Part shown: positions 1 through 7,576 of the stretch, in pieces | How positions within the stretch are numbered: position 1 is the first letter of the stretch | How the letters are laid out: each line of letters starts with the position of its first letter | Assembly: GCA_007988745.1 (NCBI GenBank) | Contig: BJUT01000002.1 | Coordinates: 62,001-126,000, forward strand | Reading direction: 5' to 3' | Length of the DNA: 64,000 nucleotides | Source of the DNA: Pseudoalteromonas atlantica | GTDB taxonomy: Bacteria > Pseudomonadota > Gammaproteobacteria > Enterobacterales > Alteromonadaceae | Translations under genes and position numbers: made by a program | The notes under the pieces: model-generated | The model's database searches: none | Told to the model about the DNA's origin: nothing | The model's input: only the letters and a program-made list of their open reading frames with translations

Positions 1-127
1 CATCGTTTAGTTGCATGCGGCGCCAGCGATTACGCAGGGCAATAGCCACGGCTTTTTTAGCATTAGCTTGACCAATAATGTGCTGATCTAACTCGTGTAC
101 AATTTCTCTTGGGGTCATAGCAGACAT
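1..127 (-). CDS. hslU: HslU, ATPase subunit of the HslUV protease (5' part only)
   Basis: Only the first 42 codons lie in the window; the gene runs off the left edge. The translation opens [20 protein letters not shown], the typical HslU (ClpY) N-terminus that precedes the Walker A region. HslU is the AAA+ unfoldase that feeds substrates into the HslV peptidase in the cytoplasm. The start is only 11 bp downstream of the hslV stop on the same strand, the classic hslVU operon (a heat-shock operon in E. coli). The ATG chosen gives MSAM; a second in-frame Met lies three codons later. Confidence 0.93.
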   Translation of the reverse strand, partial: MSAMTPREIVHELDQHIIGQANAKKAVAIALRNRWRRMQLND

Positions 128-138
128 AATGGGTCCTA

Positions 139-657
139 TTATAATTCTTCGATTGTTTGGAAGTTGTTGGTAAATACACAGATGTTGCCAGCAATGGTCA
201 GGCTTTTTTCTACGATATCGCGAGCGCTTAAATCGGTGTTTTCTAATAGGGCAGTGGCTGCTGATTGAGCAAAGTTACCACCGCTACCAATGGCAATTAA
301 ATCGTTTTCTGGCTGCACTACATCACCATTACCGGTGATAATTAGTGAAGCAGTTTCATCTGCAACCGCAAGGAGTGCCTCAAGCTTGCGTAAAGCTCTG
401 TCGCTACGCCAGTCTTTGGCCATTTCTACAGCGGCTTTAGTGAGGTTACCTTGGTGCATTTCTAGTTTGCTTTCAAAGCGTTCGAAAAGGGTAAAGGCAT
501 CAGCAGTACCGCCGGCAAAACCAGCAATTACTTTGCCATTATAAAGGCGTCGAACTTTACGGGCGTTGCCCTTCATTACGGTATTACCAAGTGAAACTTG
601 GCCGTCGCCACCAATTACTACTTTATTGTCGCGGCGTACACTTACGATAGTGGTCAT
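139..657 (-). CDS. hslV: HslV, peptidase subunit of the HslUV protease
   Basis: This is a 172-aa proteasome-beta-like threonine peptidase (ClpQ) that forms the cytoplasmic proteolytic core used by HslU. The start is set by chemistry: the protein must begin M-TTIVSVRR so that Met removal exposes the catalytic Thr1. An upstream in-frame Met at 675 would bury that Thr. A GAGGA ribosome site lies just upstream of the chosen ATG. Conserved blocks are visible: [11 protein letters not shown], the [10 protein letters not shown] region, [10 protein letters not shown] and [13 protein letters not shown]. The length is about that of E. coli HslV (176 aa). It heads hslVU, with the ftsN-like gene 79 bp upstream. 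Confidence 0.96.
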   Translation of the reverse strand: MTTIVSVRRDNKVVIGGDGQVSLGNTVMKGNARKVRRLYNGKVIAGFAGGTADAFTLFERFESKLEMHQGNLTKAAVEMAKDWRSDRALRKLEALLAVADETASLIITGNGDVVQPENDLIAIGSGGNFAQSAATALLENTDLSARDIVEKSLTIAGNICVFTNNFQTIEEL

Positions 658-736
658 GTTATTCCTCATCATCAAGCTGCGGGGGCAGCTTGTAAAAAAC
701 GATTATGATGAGGTTATATGGGTGAATGGACTAATT

Positions 737-1264
737 TCAAGTCCAGCCCCAAATTCCGCAGCTAACAACATGCACTCGTTTGAGTTTGTTTTTGTCGCTT
801 TCGGCTTGGCGCTTTGTTTTATAAGGGCCTAAACGCACTTTATACCAAACACCATTAGTACCTGTGGTCTTTTTAATTTCAGAAATTAAGCCCGCAAAGG
901 CAATTTTAGCTTTGAGAGTTTCGGCTTGTGCGTGTGTTCTAAACGACCCACACTGCATAACATAGGGGCCTTTTTGCTCAATTTCTCTTACTTCAACTTG
1001 GATCTCGTGCTCTTTAATTTCTTCAATGAACTTAGGGGCGCGAGGTTTAGCTATTTCTACTTTTTCAGCTGTTTTAGGGTGCGCCTGCTGCTCAACAAGC
1101 TCAGGGTCGGCGTTATTTTTAATAAACCATAAGCCGTAAGCAAAGCCGCCTACAAGCAAAACAGTAATAACAACTAAAAGTATAGGAAATGGTTTTTTAG
1201 CAGGGGCTTGCTTGGTGTTTTTTCTACCCGCTGGTTTTTTATTAATATAATCGTGCTGTGCCAT
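737..1264 (-). CDS. ftsN: FtsN-like SPOR-domain cell-division protein
   Basis: The 175-aa protein has a short basic cytoplasmic tail (residues 1-25, Lys-rich), one membrane segment (about 26-48), a charged periplasmic linker and a C-terminal SPOR domain (about 98-172; YVMQCGSFRTHAQAETLKAK then WYKVRLGPYKTKRQAE). SPOR domains bind denuded septal peptidoglycan. FtsN triggers septal synthesis by the divisome in gammaproteobacteria. The position between priA and hslV is the usual ftsN position (priA-ftsN-hslVU). It is shorter than E. coli FtsN (319 aa), as many marine homologues are. A generic SPOR protein is the alternative, but the synteny argues for FtsN. Confidence 0.85.
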   Translation of the reverse strand: MAQHDYINKKPAGRKNTKQAPAKKPFPILLVVITVLLVGGFAYGLWFIKNNADPELVEQQAHPKTAEKVEIAKPRAPKFIEEIKEHEIQVEVREIEQKGPYVMQCGSFRTHAQAETLKAKIAFAGLISEIKKTTGTNGVWYKVRLGPYKTKRQAESDKNKLKRVHVVSCGIWGWT

Positions 1265-1275
1265 TTGGCTTTAAC

Positions 1276-3462
1276 CTAAATCATGTCTATAGGGTCAACA
1301 TCAAGGCTCCAGCGCACTTTTTGTGCAAGTTTGCTGGTGCTTAAATAGTCGACCATTTGCGCAAGATACTGATGCAATACTTTGCGGTCTTGCGCTTGAA
1401 TATGCAATTGAAACCGGTACATACCCGCCACTCTTTCTAGTGGGGCAGGAATTGGACCGAGCAATTGTATACCAGATACACCGTTAACAGGAACCAAATC
1501 CGTCAAAAAATCGACAACGAGCTTAATACTGTGCCCTTGTGCTCTAACTATAGCCATATTAGTAATGGGTGGAAGGTCGGCATCATCACGCTCACTTAAA
1601 GCAAAACGGGCAAAATCTTGGTAGCCATTATTTACTAAGTCTTGCAATAAAGGGTGTTCAGGAAAGTGGGTTTGCAGTAATACTTGGCCTGGCTCACCAG
1701 AGCGACCCGCGCGCCCAGCAACTTGAGTTACCAGCTGGGCTAAATGCTCTGTGGCTCTAAAATCGCACGAGTACAAGCCGTTATCTACATCTAATATAAG
1801 CACTAAGCTAACATCGGCAAAATGATGACCTTTAGCCAACATTTGTGTGCCCACTAAAATACGAGCCCCGCCTTGGTTTATCTCCTCTAAGGCTTTTTCT
1901 AAGCTCCCTTTACGGCGGGTTGAATCGCGGTCGATGCGGGTTACGGGTGTATCGGGGAATTCACTCGATAAAAATTCTTCAATTTGTTCGGTGCCTTTAC
2001 CGTTAGGAAAAATTTGTGTGCTACCGCAATCAGGACACTGGTGAGGTACTGGGTGTTGCTCACCACAGTGGTGGCAAATCATTTGGCCAATGGCTTTATG
2101 AAAGGTTGCGCTGGTGCTGCAGCGATTGCACTCACTCAGCCAACCGCATTCGTGACAAATTAGCGTAGGAGAAAAGCCACGACGATTTAAAAACACCATA
2201 ACTTGCTTACCACGGTTTAAATGTTGGCGCATAGTGGCAAGGCTTGCGTGTGCAATACCCGCTTGGTCGGGTTGGCCTTTCATATCAAGCAACATAAACT
2301 GATTATCGGTCGCAGTTTGTGCGCGCTCTGTAAGGCTTAAAAGTTGGTATTTGTTGTTTATAGCTTTGTGCAGTGTTTCGAGCGCAGGGGTGGCACTGCC
2401 TAAAATAAGCGGTATTTTGTGCTGAAATGCCCGATAAGCTGCTAAATCGCGTGCGTGGTAGCGTAAGGTATCCTGCTGTTTAAATGAAGAGTCATGCTCT
2501 TCATCAACCACTATCATTCCTAACTTTAAAAAAGGTAGAAAAATACTCGAACGGGTACCTATTACAATTGCGCAGCTGCCTTTTTCGCAAAAACGCCATG
2601 TTTGCAAGCGTTCGTTATCGGTTAGGGCAGAGTGCCATAGCATAATTGGCGTATCGGGAAAGCGACGACGAAATCGGTTAACAGTTTGTGGCGTTAAGCC
2701 TATTTCAGGCACCAATACTAAGGCTTGCTCGCCACGTTTAAGGACTTCTTCTAGGCATTGTAAATATACTTCGGTTTTACCACTGCCTGTTACACCTTCT
2801 AATAAAAAGCTCTTAAAGCCAACACTTTGATTTATTGTAGTGCATGCTACGGCTTGCTCTTTATTAAGTACTGGCTTGGTGCCGACCGTGGGTGCAACGC
2901 TTTGCCATTGATTATCATGCTCAATGCTTTGGGTTATAAGCTCTTTATCTATTAGGGCATCTATTGTTTTTTTACTAAAGCCGAGCGCTTTTAGCTCGGT
3001 TACCGACGACTTACCCGATTGTGCGAGTTGCTTTAATAAATTTAACTGAGTTTTCGCTTTTAACGACGGAACCTTTGCGCCTTTTTCGGTAAGGCTAATC
3101 ATGTTAATACTGGTTTTATCTGGGTTTTCACCTTGGCGAAGCGCACCGGGCAGTGCAATGTGTATGGTTTCGCCGAGCGGGTAGCAATAATAGCGTGCAG
3201 TAAAGCTAAGCAGTTCTAAATGCTGTGGTGATAAAATAGGGGTTTGGTCAATAACCTCAGTAACCGCTTTAATTTTGTTCTCTGGCACGTCGCTATGCGT
3301 TTTAAGAGCAAGAACAACCGCTACTTTCTTTTGATTGCCAAAAGGCACTAAAACACGCATCCCTGGCATAATAGGCGCCGAGGGCGAGATGAGTTGTTCA
3401 TCTATTTTATAATCAAAGGTGCGTGGTAACGGAACTTTAATAGCAACTTCAATAAAGCGCAT
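1276..3462 (-). CDS. priA: PriA, primosomal replication-restart helicase
   Basis: This 728-aa protein is close to E. coli PriA (732 aa). It is a 3'-5' DNA helicase that reloads the replisome at stalled forks through PriB/DnaT. The N-terminal DNA-binding domain precedes a Walker A motif (EGVTGSGKTE, around residue 225) and a DEEH Walker B box (around 319). A zinc-binding insert carrying eight cysteines in CxxC pairs (CHECG, CNRC, CHHCG, CPDCG) spans about 434-480. Helicase motif V/VI (ILVGTQMLAKGHHF, QVAGRAGR) follows. It lies 11 bp upstream of ftsN on the same strand and is divergent from rpmE. Confidence 0.97.
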   Translation of the reverse strand: MRFIEVAIKVPLPRTFDYKIDEQLISPSAPIMPGMRVLVPFGNQKKVAVVLALKTHSDVPENKIKAVTEVIDQTPILSPQHLELLSFTARYYCYPLGETIHIALPGALRQGENPDKTSINMISLTEKGAKVPSLKAKTQLNLLKQLAQSGKSSVTELKALGFSKKTIDALIDKELITQSIEHDNQWQSVAPTVGTKPVLNKEQAVACTTINQSVGFKSFLLEGVTGSGKTEVYLQCLEEVLKRGEQALVLVPEIGLTPQTVNRFRRRFPDTPIMLWHSALTDNERLQTWRFCEKGSCAIVIGTRSSIFLPFLKLGMIVVDEEHDSSFKQQDTLRYHARDLAAYRAFQHKIPLILGSATPALETLHKAINNKYQLLSLTERAQTATDNQFMLLDMKGQPDQAGIAHASLATMRQHLNRGKQVMVFLNRRGFSPTLICHECGWLSECNRCSTSATFHKAIGQMICHHCGEQHPVPHQCPDCGSTQIFPNGKGTEQIEEFLSSEFPDTPVTRIDRDSTRRKGSLEKALEEINQGGARILVGTQMLAKGHHFADVSLVLILDVDNGLYSCDFRATEHLAQLVTQVAGRAGRSGEPGQVLLQTHFPEHPLLQDLVNNGYQDFARFALSERDDADLPPITNMAIVRAQGHSIKLVVDFLTDLVPVNGVSGIQLLGPIPAPLERVAGMYRFQLHIQAQDRKVLHQYLAQMVDYLSTSKLAQKVRWSLDVDPIDMI

Positions 3463-3582
3463 AACAACTCATGTGATAAAGGGTAATAGCTTAATGTACT
3501 AAAAATAAGGCTAAAAACCTACATACAAATGGATGCGGTAGCGCTGGTTGGTTACTTTTTTGGCAAAAAGCGTAATTAAAGC

Positions 3583-3611
3583 TTGTGCGGGGCAAGCTAG
3601 TTGGATAAAAT
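3583..3611 (+). promoter_or_regulatory. Sigma-70 promoter of rpmE
   Basis: A TTGTGC -35 element (3583-3588) and a TAAAAT -10 element (3606-3611) are separated by 17 bp. The predicted start near 3618 would leave a leader of about 75 nt before the rpmE ATG. Assigned by motif match only. Confidence 0.5.
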
Positions 3612-3613
3612 CC

Positions 3614-3690
3614 GCGGCCTATAAATTTGTTTTAACGACGTATGGTGCCAGACTTCGGGTTTGGAGAGCGATGCGGCCTTAACTAGAGGT
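3614..3690 (+). ncRNA. Putative L31 mRNA leader (autoregulatory ribosomal leader)
   Basis: The leader between the predicted start site and rpmE can fold. A 6-bp hairpin CCAGAC/GTTTGG (3648-3653 with 3659-3664) encloses a TTCGG loop. Two GGCC elements (3616-3619 and 3675-3678) could close an outer stem around it. Gammaproteobacterial rpmE genes are known to carry a structured L31 leader motif. Matching this leader to that family is inference, since no covariance model could be run. Confidence 0.4.
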
Positions 3691-3694
3691 TCCT

Positions 3695-3910
3695 ATGAAA
3701 GAAGGTATTCACCCTAAGTACGAAGCAATTTCTGCAACATGTTCATGCGGAAACAAATTCGAAACTCGTTCTACTCTTTGTAAAGACATTCACCTAGACG
3801 TATGTTCTGCGTGTCACCCGTTTTACACTGGTAAGCAAAAGATTTTAGACACTGGCGGCCGTGTTGATCGCTTCAACAAGCGCTTCGGTGCACTTAGCAG
3901 CAAGAAGTAA
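3695..3910 (+). CDS. rpmE: 50S ribosomal protein L31, zinc-binding type
   Basis: This 71-aa L31 carries the four zinc ligands of the C+ form: Cys16, Cys18 (CSC), Cys37 and Cys40 (CSAC). It ends with the basic [12 protein letters not shown] stretch typical of RpmE. It joins the 50S central protuberance and bridges to the 30S. Zinc-type L31 also acts as a zinc reserve that is replaced by a Cys-less paralogue in zinc starvation; no such paralogue is in this window. The gene is monocistronic, with an AGAGG ribosome site just upstream of the ATG, its own leader, and a strong terminator after the stop. Confidence 0.97.
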   Translation: MKEGIHPKYEAISATCSCGNKFETRSTLCKDIHLDVCSACHPFYTGKQKILDTGGRVDRFNKRFGALSSKK

Positions 3911-3925
3911 TTATTGCTGTTTAGT

Positions 3926-3953
3926 AAAAAAAGCACCTTCGGGTGCTTTTTTT
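3926..3953 (+). terminator. Rho-independent terminator of rpmE
   Basis: A GCACC/GGTGC stem flanked by A/T pairs surrounds a TTC loop and is followed by a run of seven Ts. It lies 16 bp after the rpmE stop. Confidence 0.85.
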
Positions 3954-4430
3954 GTGCCTAAAATTCATCATTTTTACTAAAAAATTACCGATTGTTGCCG
4001 TACTACGTGTGCATAACTATTTCCTGTTCTTATTCTGAATATGCATAAACCTTTGCAGACAAACTCACAATTCTTCTCTATATTTTTTATACGTTAATTT
4101 TTAACCAAGCTGCTAAAAGTGCTTATCGTGGCGATATTTGTTTTTAACGGTGATAAACGCGCCATATTGGTGCATTTTACTATTTTAATATTCTGCTATT
4201 TTAGAAAAATATTGGCAGGGCAAAATGAACCTCAAAAAGCACTTTTTGAATGAATTTTTATTTGTTTAATATTGATAACTTTTAGCGAAGTTGCTGATAA
4301 ATCACTTAAAATTAACGGATATAGCATATAACAGGATAGACCTGATATTGCTTGGAATTTAAAAATAATAAGAGTATCTTAGCCCCATACTCCCTCTCAC
4401 TTAACTTAAATTGCAGGATACCATCGCGTT
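3954..4430. other. Intergenic region between rpmE and the malic enzyme gene
   Basis: This very AT-rich stretch of about 480 bp has no credible ORF. It presumably contains the promoter of the malic enzyme gene, but no convincing -35/-10 pair stood out and no extended dyad was seen. No RNA gene was recognised. Confidence 0.5.
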
Positions 4431-5672
4431 ATGTCAGATTTTCGTGAACAAGCATTACACTACCACTCTCACCCCGTTCCAGGCAAAATCAGCATTGAGC
4501 TAACAAAACCAGCCGAAACGGTGCAAGATTTAGCATTAGCATACAGCCCTGGTGTTGCAGAGCCTGTGCGCGAAATTGCAGCAGACCCAGCCAATGCATA
4601 TAAATATACCGGTAAAGGTAATATGGTTGCGGTGATCAGTAATGGTACGGCAATTTTAGGTTTGGGTAATTTAGGGCCATTAGCCTCTAAGCCTGTTATG
4701 GAAGGTAAGGCGCTTTTATTTAAACGTTTTGCTGGCCTAGATTCTATTGATATTGAAGTTAAGCATCGCACCACCGAAGACTTTATAAATACAGTGGCTA
4801 ATATTGCCGACACGTTTGGTGGTATTAACTTAGAAGATATTAAAGCGCCAGAGTGTTTTGAAATTGAAAAAGCACTTATTGAGCGTTGCAGTATTCCGGT
4901 TTTTCATGATGACCAACACGGTACCGCTATTGTAACTGCGGCAGGTATGCTTAACGCCTTAGAAGTGCAGGGCAAATCAATAGAAGATGCCATTATTGTA
5001 TGTTTAGGTGCTGGCGCTGCAGCGGTTGCTTGTATGGAGCTGTTAATTAAGTGTGGTGCACTGCGCGAACATATTTATATGCTAGACCGCAAAGGGGTTA
5101 TTCATACTCGCCGCGATGACTTAAACGAATACAAACAGCTTTTTGCTAACAATACCGATAAGCGTACTCTACAAGATGTAATTGCTGATGCTGATGTGTT
5201 TGTAGGTGTATCGGGTCCTAACTTACTTGCACCTGAAGATCTAAAACTAATGGCCGATAAGCCAGTGGTGTTTGCATGTTCAAACCCAGATCCTGAAATT
5301 GCACCTGAGCTTGCGCACAGTGCACGTAAAGACTTAATTATGGCAACGGGGCGTTCTGATTTCCCTAACCAAGTTAATAATGTTTTATGTTTCCCGTTTA
5401 TTTTCCGTGGTGCACTTGATGTACGTGCAAGCGCCATTAACGATGAAATGAAAATAGCGGCTGTTGAAGCTATTCGTAGTATTGCTAAAGAGCCAGTGCC
5501 TGAGCAAGTATTAAAAGCAGCGGGTGTAGAAAAGCTCGAATTTGGTGCAGACTACATTATTCCTAAACCTATGGACCCGCGTTTGTTACCACGTATAGCC
5601 AAGGCGGTGGCTATTGCTGCTGTTGAATCGGGCGTGGCACAAATTGACTTACCGGAAAATTATATGGCGTAA
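4431..5672 (+). CDS. NAD(P)-dependent malic enzyme, short form
   Basis: This 413-aa cytoplasmic enzyme oxidatively decarboxylates malate to pyruvate, linking the TCA cycle to pyruvate and NAD(P)H supply. The MaeB-type malic domain is visible: the LAYSPGVAEP region with the catalytic Tyr, the IEVKHRTTEDF block, and the metal/substrate motif FHDDQHGTAIV near residue 155. A Rossmann motif (CLGAGAAAVACMELL, near 190) and SNPDPEIAPELA follow. It ends near residue 413, so the C-terminal phosphotransacetylase-like domain of E. coli MaeB (759 aa) is absent. Cofactor preference cannot be read from sequence with confidence. It is transcribed alone and converges on metJ. Confidence 0.92.
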   Translation: MSDFREQALHYHSHPVPGKISIELTKPAETVQDLALAYSPGVAEPVREIAADPANAYKYTGKGNMVAVISNGTAILGLGNLGPLASKPVMEGKALLFKRFAGLDSIDIEVKHRTTEDFINTVANIADTFGGINLEDIKAPECFEIEKALIERCSIPVFHDDQHGTAIVTAAGMLNALEVQGKSIEDAIIVCLGAGAAAVACMELLIKCGALREHIYMLDRKGVIHTRRDDLNEYKQLFANNTDKRTLQDVIADADVFVGVSGPNLLAPEDLKLMADKPVVFACSNPDPEIAPELAHSARKDLIMATGRSDFPNQVNNVLCFPFIFRGALDVRASAINDEMKIAAVEAIRSIAKEPVPEQVLKAAGVEKLEFGADYIIPKPMDPRLLPRIAKAVAIAAVESGVAQIDLPENYMA

Positions 5673-5687
5673 TCTATAGCGCTGAAA

Positions 5688-5720
5688 CAAAAAAACCTCA
5701 GCATGCTGAGGTTTTTTTGT
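5688..5720. terminator. Bidirectional terminator between malic enzyme gene and metJ
   Basis: A near-perfect dyad AAAAACCTCAGC/GCTGAGGTTTTT (core 5691-5718) has A-rich and T-rich flanks, so it can terminate on both strands. It sits between two convergent genes. Confidence 0.85.
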
Positions 5721-5733
5721 TTAAAAAGACGTT

Positions 5734-6054
5734 TTATTCTTCGTCTAAAATAGGCACTTCTAAACCCATTTCTTGCATTATTTTTTTAACTTCTTCAGGT
5801 ACTTTTTCTGCGTTATCTTTACGTAGGTCATCATCATTAGGTAATGGCTGGCCTGTAAAGGCATGCAAAAACGCTTCGCATAGTAACTCGCTGTTTGTTG
5901 CATGACGCAGGTTGTTTATTTGACGACGTGTACGCTCATCAGTTAATACTTTTAATACATTTAGCGGGATCGAAACGGTGATCTTTTTAACTTGCTCTGA
6001 TTTTTTCCCGTGTTCTGCGTATGGGTGAATATACTCACCATTCCATTTAGCCAT
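5734..6054 (-). CDS. metJ: MetJ, methionine regulon repressor
   Basis: This 106-aa ribbon-helix-helix repressor (E. coli 105 aa) uses S-adenosylmethionine as corepressor. The DNA-binding beta strand [12 protein letters not shown] and the following helix region [20 protein letters not shown] are clear, as is the conserved start [19 protein letters not shown]. It represses methionine biosynthesis genes by cooperative binding to tandem 8-bp met boxes. It is divergent from metB-metL, and a met-box array lies in the shared 268-bp intergenic region, so it probably controls metBL and possibly itself. Confidence 0.97.
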   Translation of the reverse strand: MAKWNGEYIHPYAEHGKKSEQVKKITVSIPLNVLKVLTDERTRRQINNLRHATNSELLCEAFLHAFTGQPLPNDDDLRKDNAEKVPEEVKKIMQEMGLEVPILDEE

Positions 6055-6139
6055 AAGATGTATCGTTGCCTCAGATTATTAATTTCTCACACGGCGTAAA
6101 AAGCGTGTAAATATGCGTGAAATTCTATCGTTTTAAAAA

Positions 6140-6170
6140 AGATAGTCAAATAATAGATAGCAATCTATCT
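6140..6170. repeat. AGATAG inverted/direct repeats upstream of metJ
   Basis: An inverted repeat AGATAG-CAAT-CTATCT (6155-6170) is preceded by another AGATAG copy (6140-6145). It lies 86-116 bp upstream of the metJ start. It resembles a diverged met-box pair only weakly, so it may be an operator for metJ autoregulation or a fortuitous repeat. Confidence 0.35.
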
Positions 6171-6263
6171 TAATAAGCTGGCTGTAATAGTAAATACAGC
6201 CTCATTGAAGTTTTACACATCTGTTATTTTTAGCCATCTAGAGCTTTAAAATCTTTGACTTAT

Positions 6264-6302
6264 TATAATGGATAACTTACTCTTTTAGACGTCTAAACAT
6301 CC
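6264..6302 (+). promoter_or_regulatory. metB promoter -10 element and MetJ operator (met boxes)
   Basis: A consensus -10 TATAAT lies at 6264-6269. Downstream is a perfect met box AGACGTCT (6287-6294) inside the 14-bp palindrome TTTAGACGTCTAAA (6284-6297). An adjacent 8-bp unit (AAACATCC, 6295-6302) matches 5 of 8 consensus bases and the preceding unit matches 4 of 8. MetJ binds such tandem arrays cooperatively. The array is just downstream of the expected start site, a position suited to repression of metBL. Confidence 0.75.
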
Positions 6303-6322
6303 AAATTAATCAGGTGACGAAT

Positions 6323-7570
6323 ATGAGCGAAAAAAACAAAGCAACCATTGCTGTACGAAATGGGGTTGATGCCGATAAACATCATGGCGCCGTTGTACCG
6401 CCAATTTATTTATCGACGACTTATTCGTTTGCCGATTTCGATACTAAGCGCGCATACGACTATGGACGCAGTGGTAATCCTAATCGCGATATTTTAGCTG
6501 ACACTCTAGCAGAGCTTGAAGGTGGCGCACGCGGAATTATTACTGCTACGGGCATGGCAGCAGTGCACTTAGCCACACAGTTATTAAATAACGATGATAC
6601 ATTGGTTATTCCTCACGATTGTTATGGCGGCAGCTACCGTTTATTTACGTCTTTAGAAAAGCGCGGCTTGCTTAAACTTAAAGTACTTGATTTAACTAAA
6701 CCAGAAAGCCTAGAACAAATTTTAACCATTAAACCTAAATTAATTTGGATAGAAACACCAAGTAACCCTGTGCTGCGCCTAACGGATATTAAAGCCGTGA
6801 CGGATATAGCAAAACAGTGCGGTGCATTAGTGGCCGCCGATAACACCTTTTTATCACCGGCATTACAAAACCCAATTAAGTTTGGCGTAGACATTGTTGT
6901 GCACTCAACCACTAAATATATAAACGGCCATTCTGATGTTGTAGGCGGTGCAGTTGTTGCTGCTACACAAGAGCTTGGTGATGAGCTTGCTTGGTGGGCC
7001 AATAACATTGGTATTACCGGCGCACCATTTGATAGCTATTTAACGTTACGTGGTTTACGTACTTTAAATGTGCGTTTAAAACAGCACCAAGAAAATGCCC
7101 TGGTAATTGCTAAATACCTAGAAAGCTCTGAGTATGTTAGCCAAGTTTACTACCCAGGCCTTGAATCGCATCCTCAACATACGCTTGCTAAAGCCCAACA
7201 ACTTGGGTTTGGTGGTATGGTTAGTTTTGATATTAAAGGCGATGTGAATGATGCTGCGGCGTTTTTAACAAGCCTTAAAGAATTTAGCTTAGCAGAATCG
7301 TTAGGTGGGGTTGAGAGTTTAATTTGTCATCCTGCGACCATGACTCACGCAGGTATGGACGCTCAAGCACGTTTAGAGGCGGGTGTGGGCGATACGCTAA
7401 TTCGTATTTCGGTCGGTATTGAAGATATAGAAGACCTACTGGCTGATTTTGAACGTGTATTTAACTTAGTTAAACCTGGTCAAAATAAAAATGTAGGGCG
7501 TGTTGGTAAAGCTGCAGGCAATGCCAATGGTGATGTAAAGCAGCAGGCTGCTCATCCAGCTTTGTGGTGA
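6323..7570 (+). CDS. metB: Cystathionine gamma-synthase family PLP enzyme (MetB)
   Basis: This 415-aa Cys/Met-metabolism PLP enzyme would condense an activated homoserine with cysteine to give cystathionine in methionine synthesis. Motifs include YDYGRSGNPNRD, the cofactor-ring motif SGM-like ATGMAAVHL, the ETPSNPVLR block, and the PLP lysine in VVHSTTKYINGHSDVVGG. The ATG at 6323 is preferred over an in-frame GTG at 6314 because CAGG at 6311-6314 is then correctly spaced. The gene sits in a metJ/metBL arrangement behind a met box and abuts metL. O-succinyl versus O-acetyl homoserine preference is not deducible here. Confidence 0.93.
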   Translation: MSEKNKATIAVRNGVDADKHHGAVVPPIYLSTTYSFADFDTKRAYDYGRSGNPNRDILADTLAELEGGARGIITATGMAAVHLATQLLNNDDTLVIPHDCYGGSYRLFTSLEKRGLLKLKVLDLTKPESLEQILTIKPKLIWIETPSNPVLRLTDIKAVTDIAKQCGALVAADNTFLSPALQNPIKFGVDIVVHSTTKYINGHSDVVGGAVVAATQELGDELAWWANNIGITGAPFDSYLTLRGLRTLNVRLKQHQENALVIAKYLESSEYVSQVYYPGLESHPQHTLAKAQQLGFGGMVSFDIKGDVNDAAAFLTSLKEFSLAESLGGVESLICHPATMTHAGMDAQARLEAGVGDTLIRISVGIEDIEDLLADFERVFNLVKPGQNKNVGRVGKAAGNANGDVKQQAAHPALW

Positions 7571-7576
7571 TTGAGT

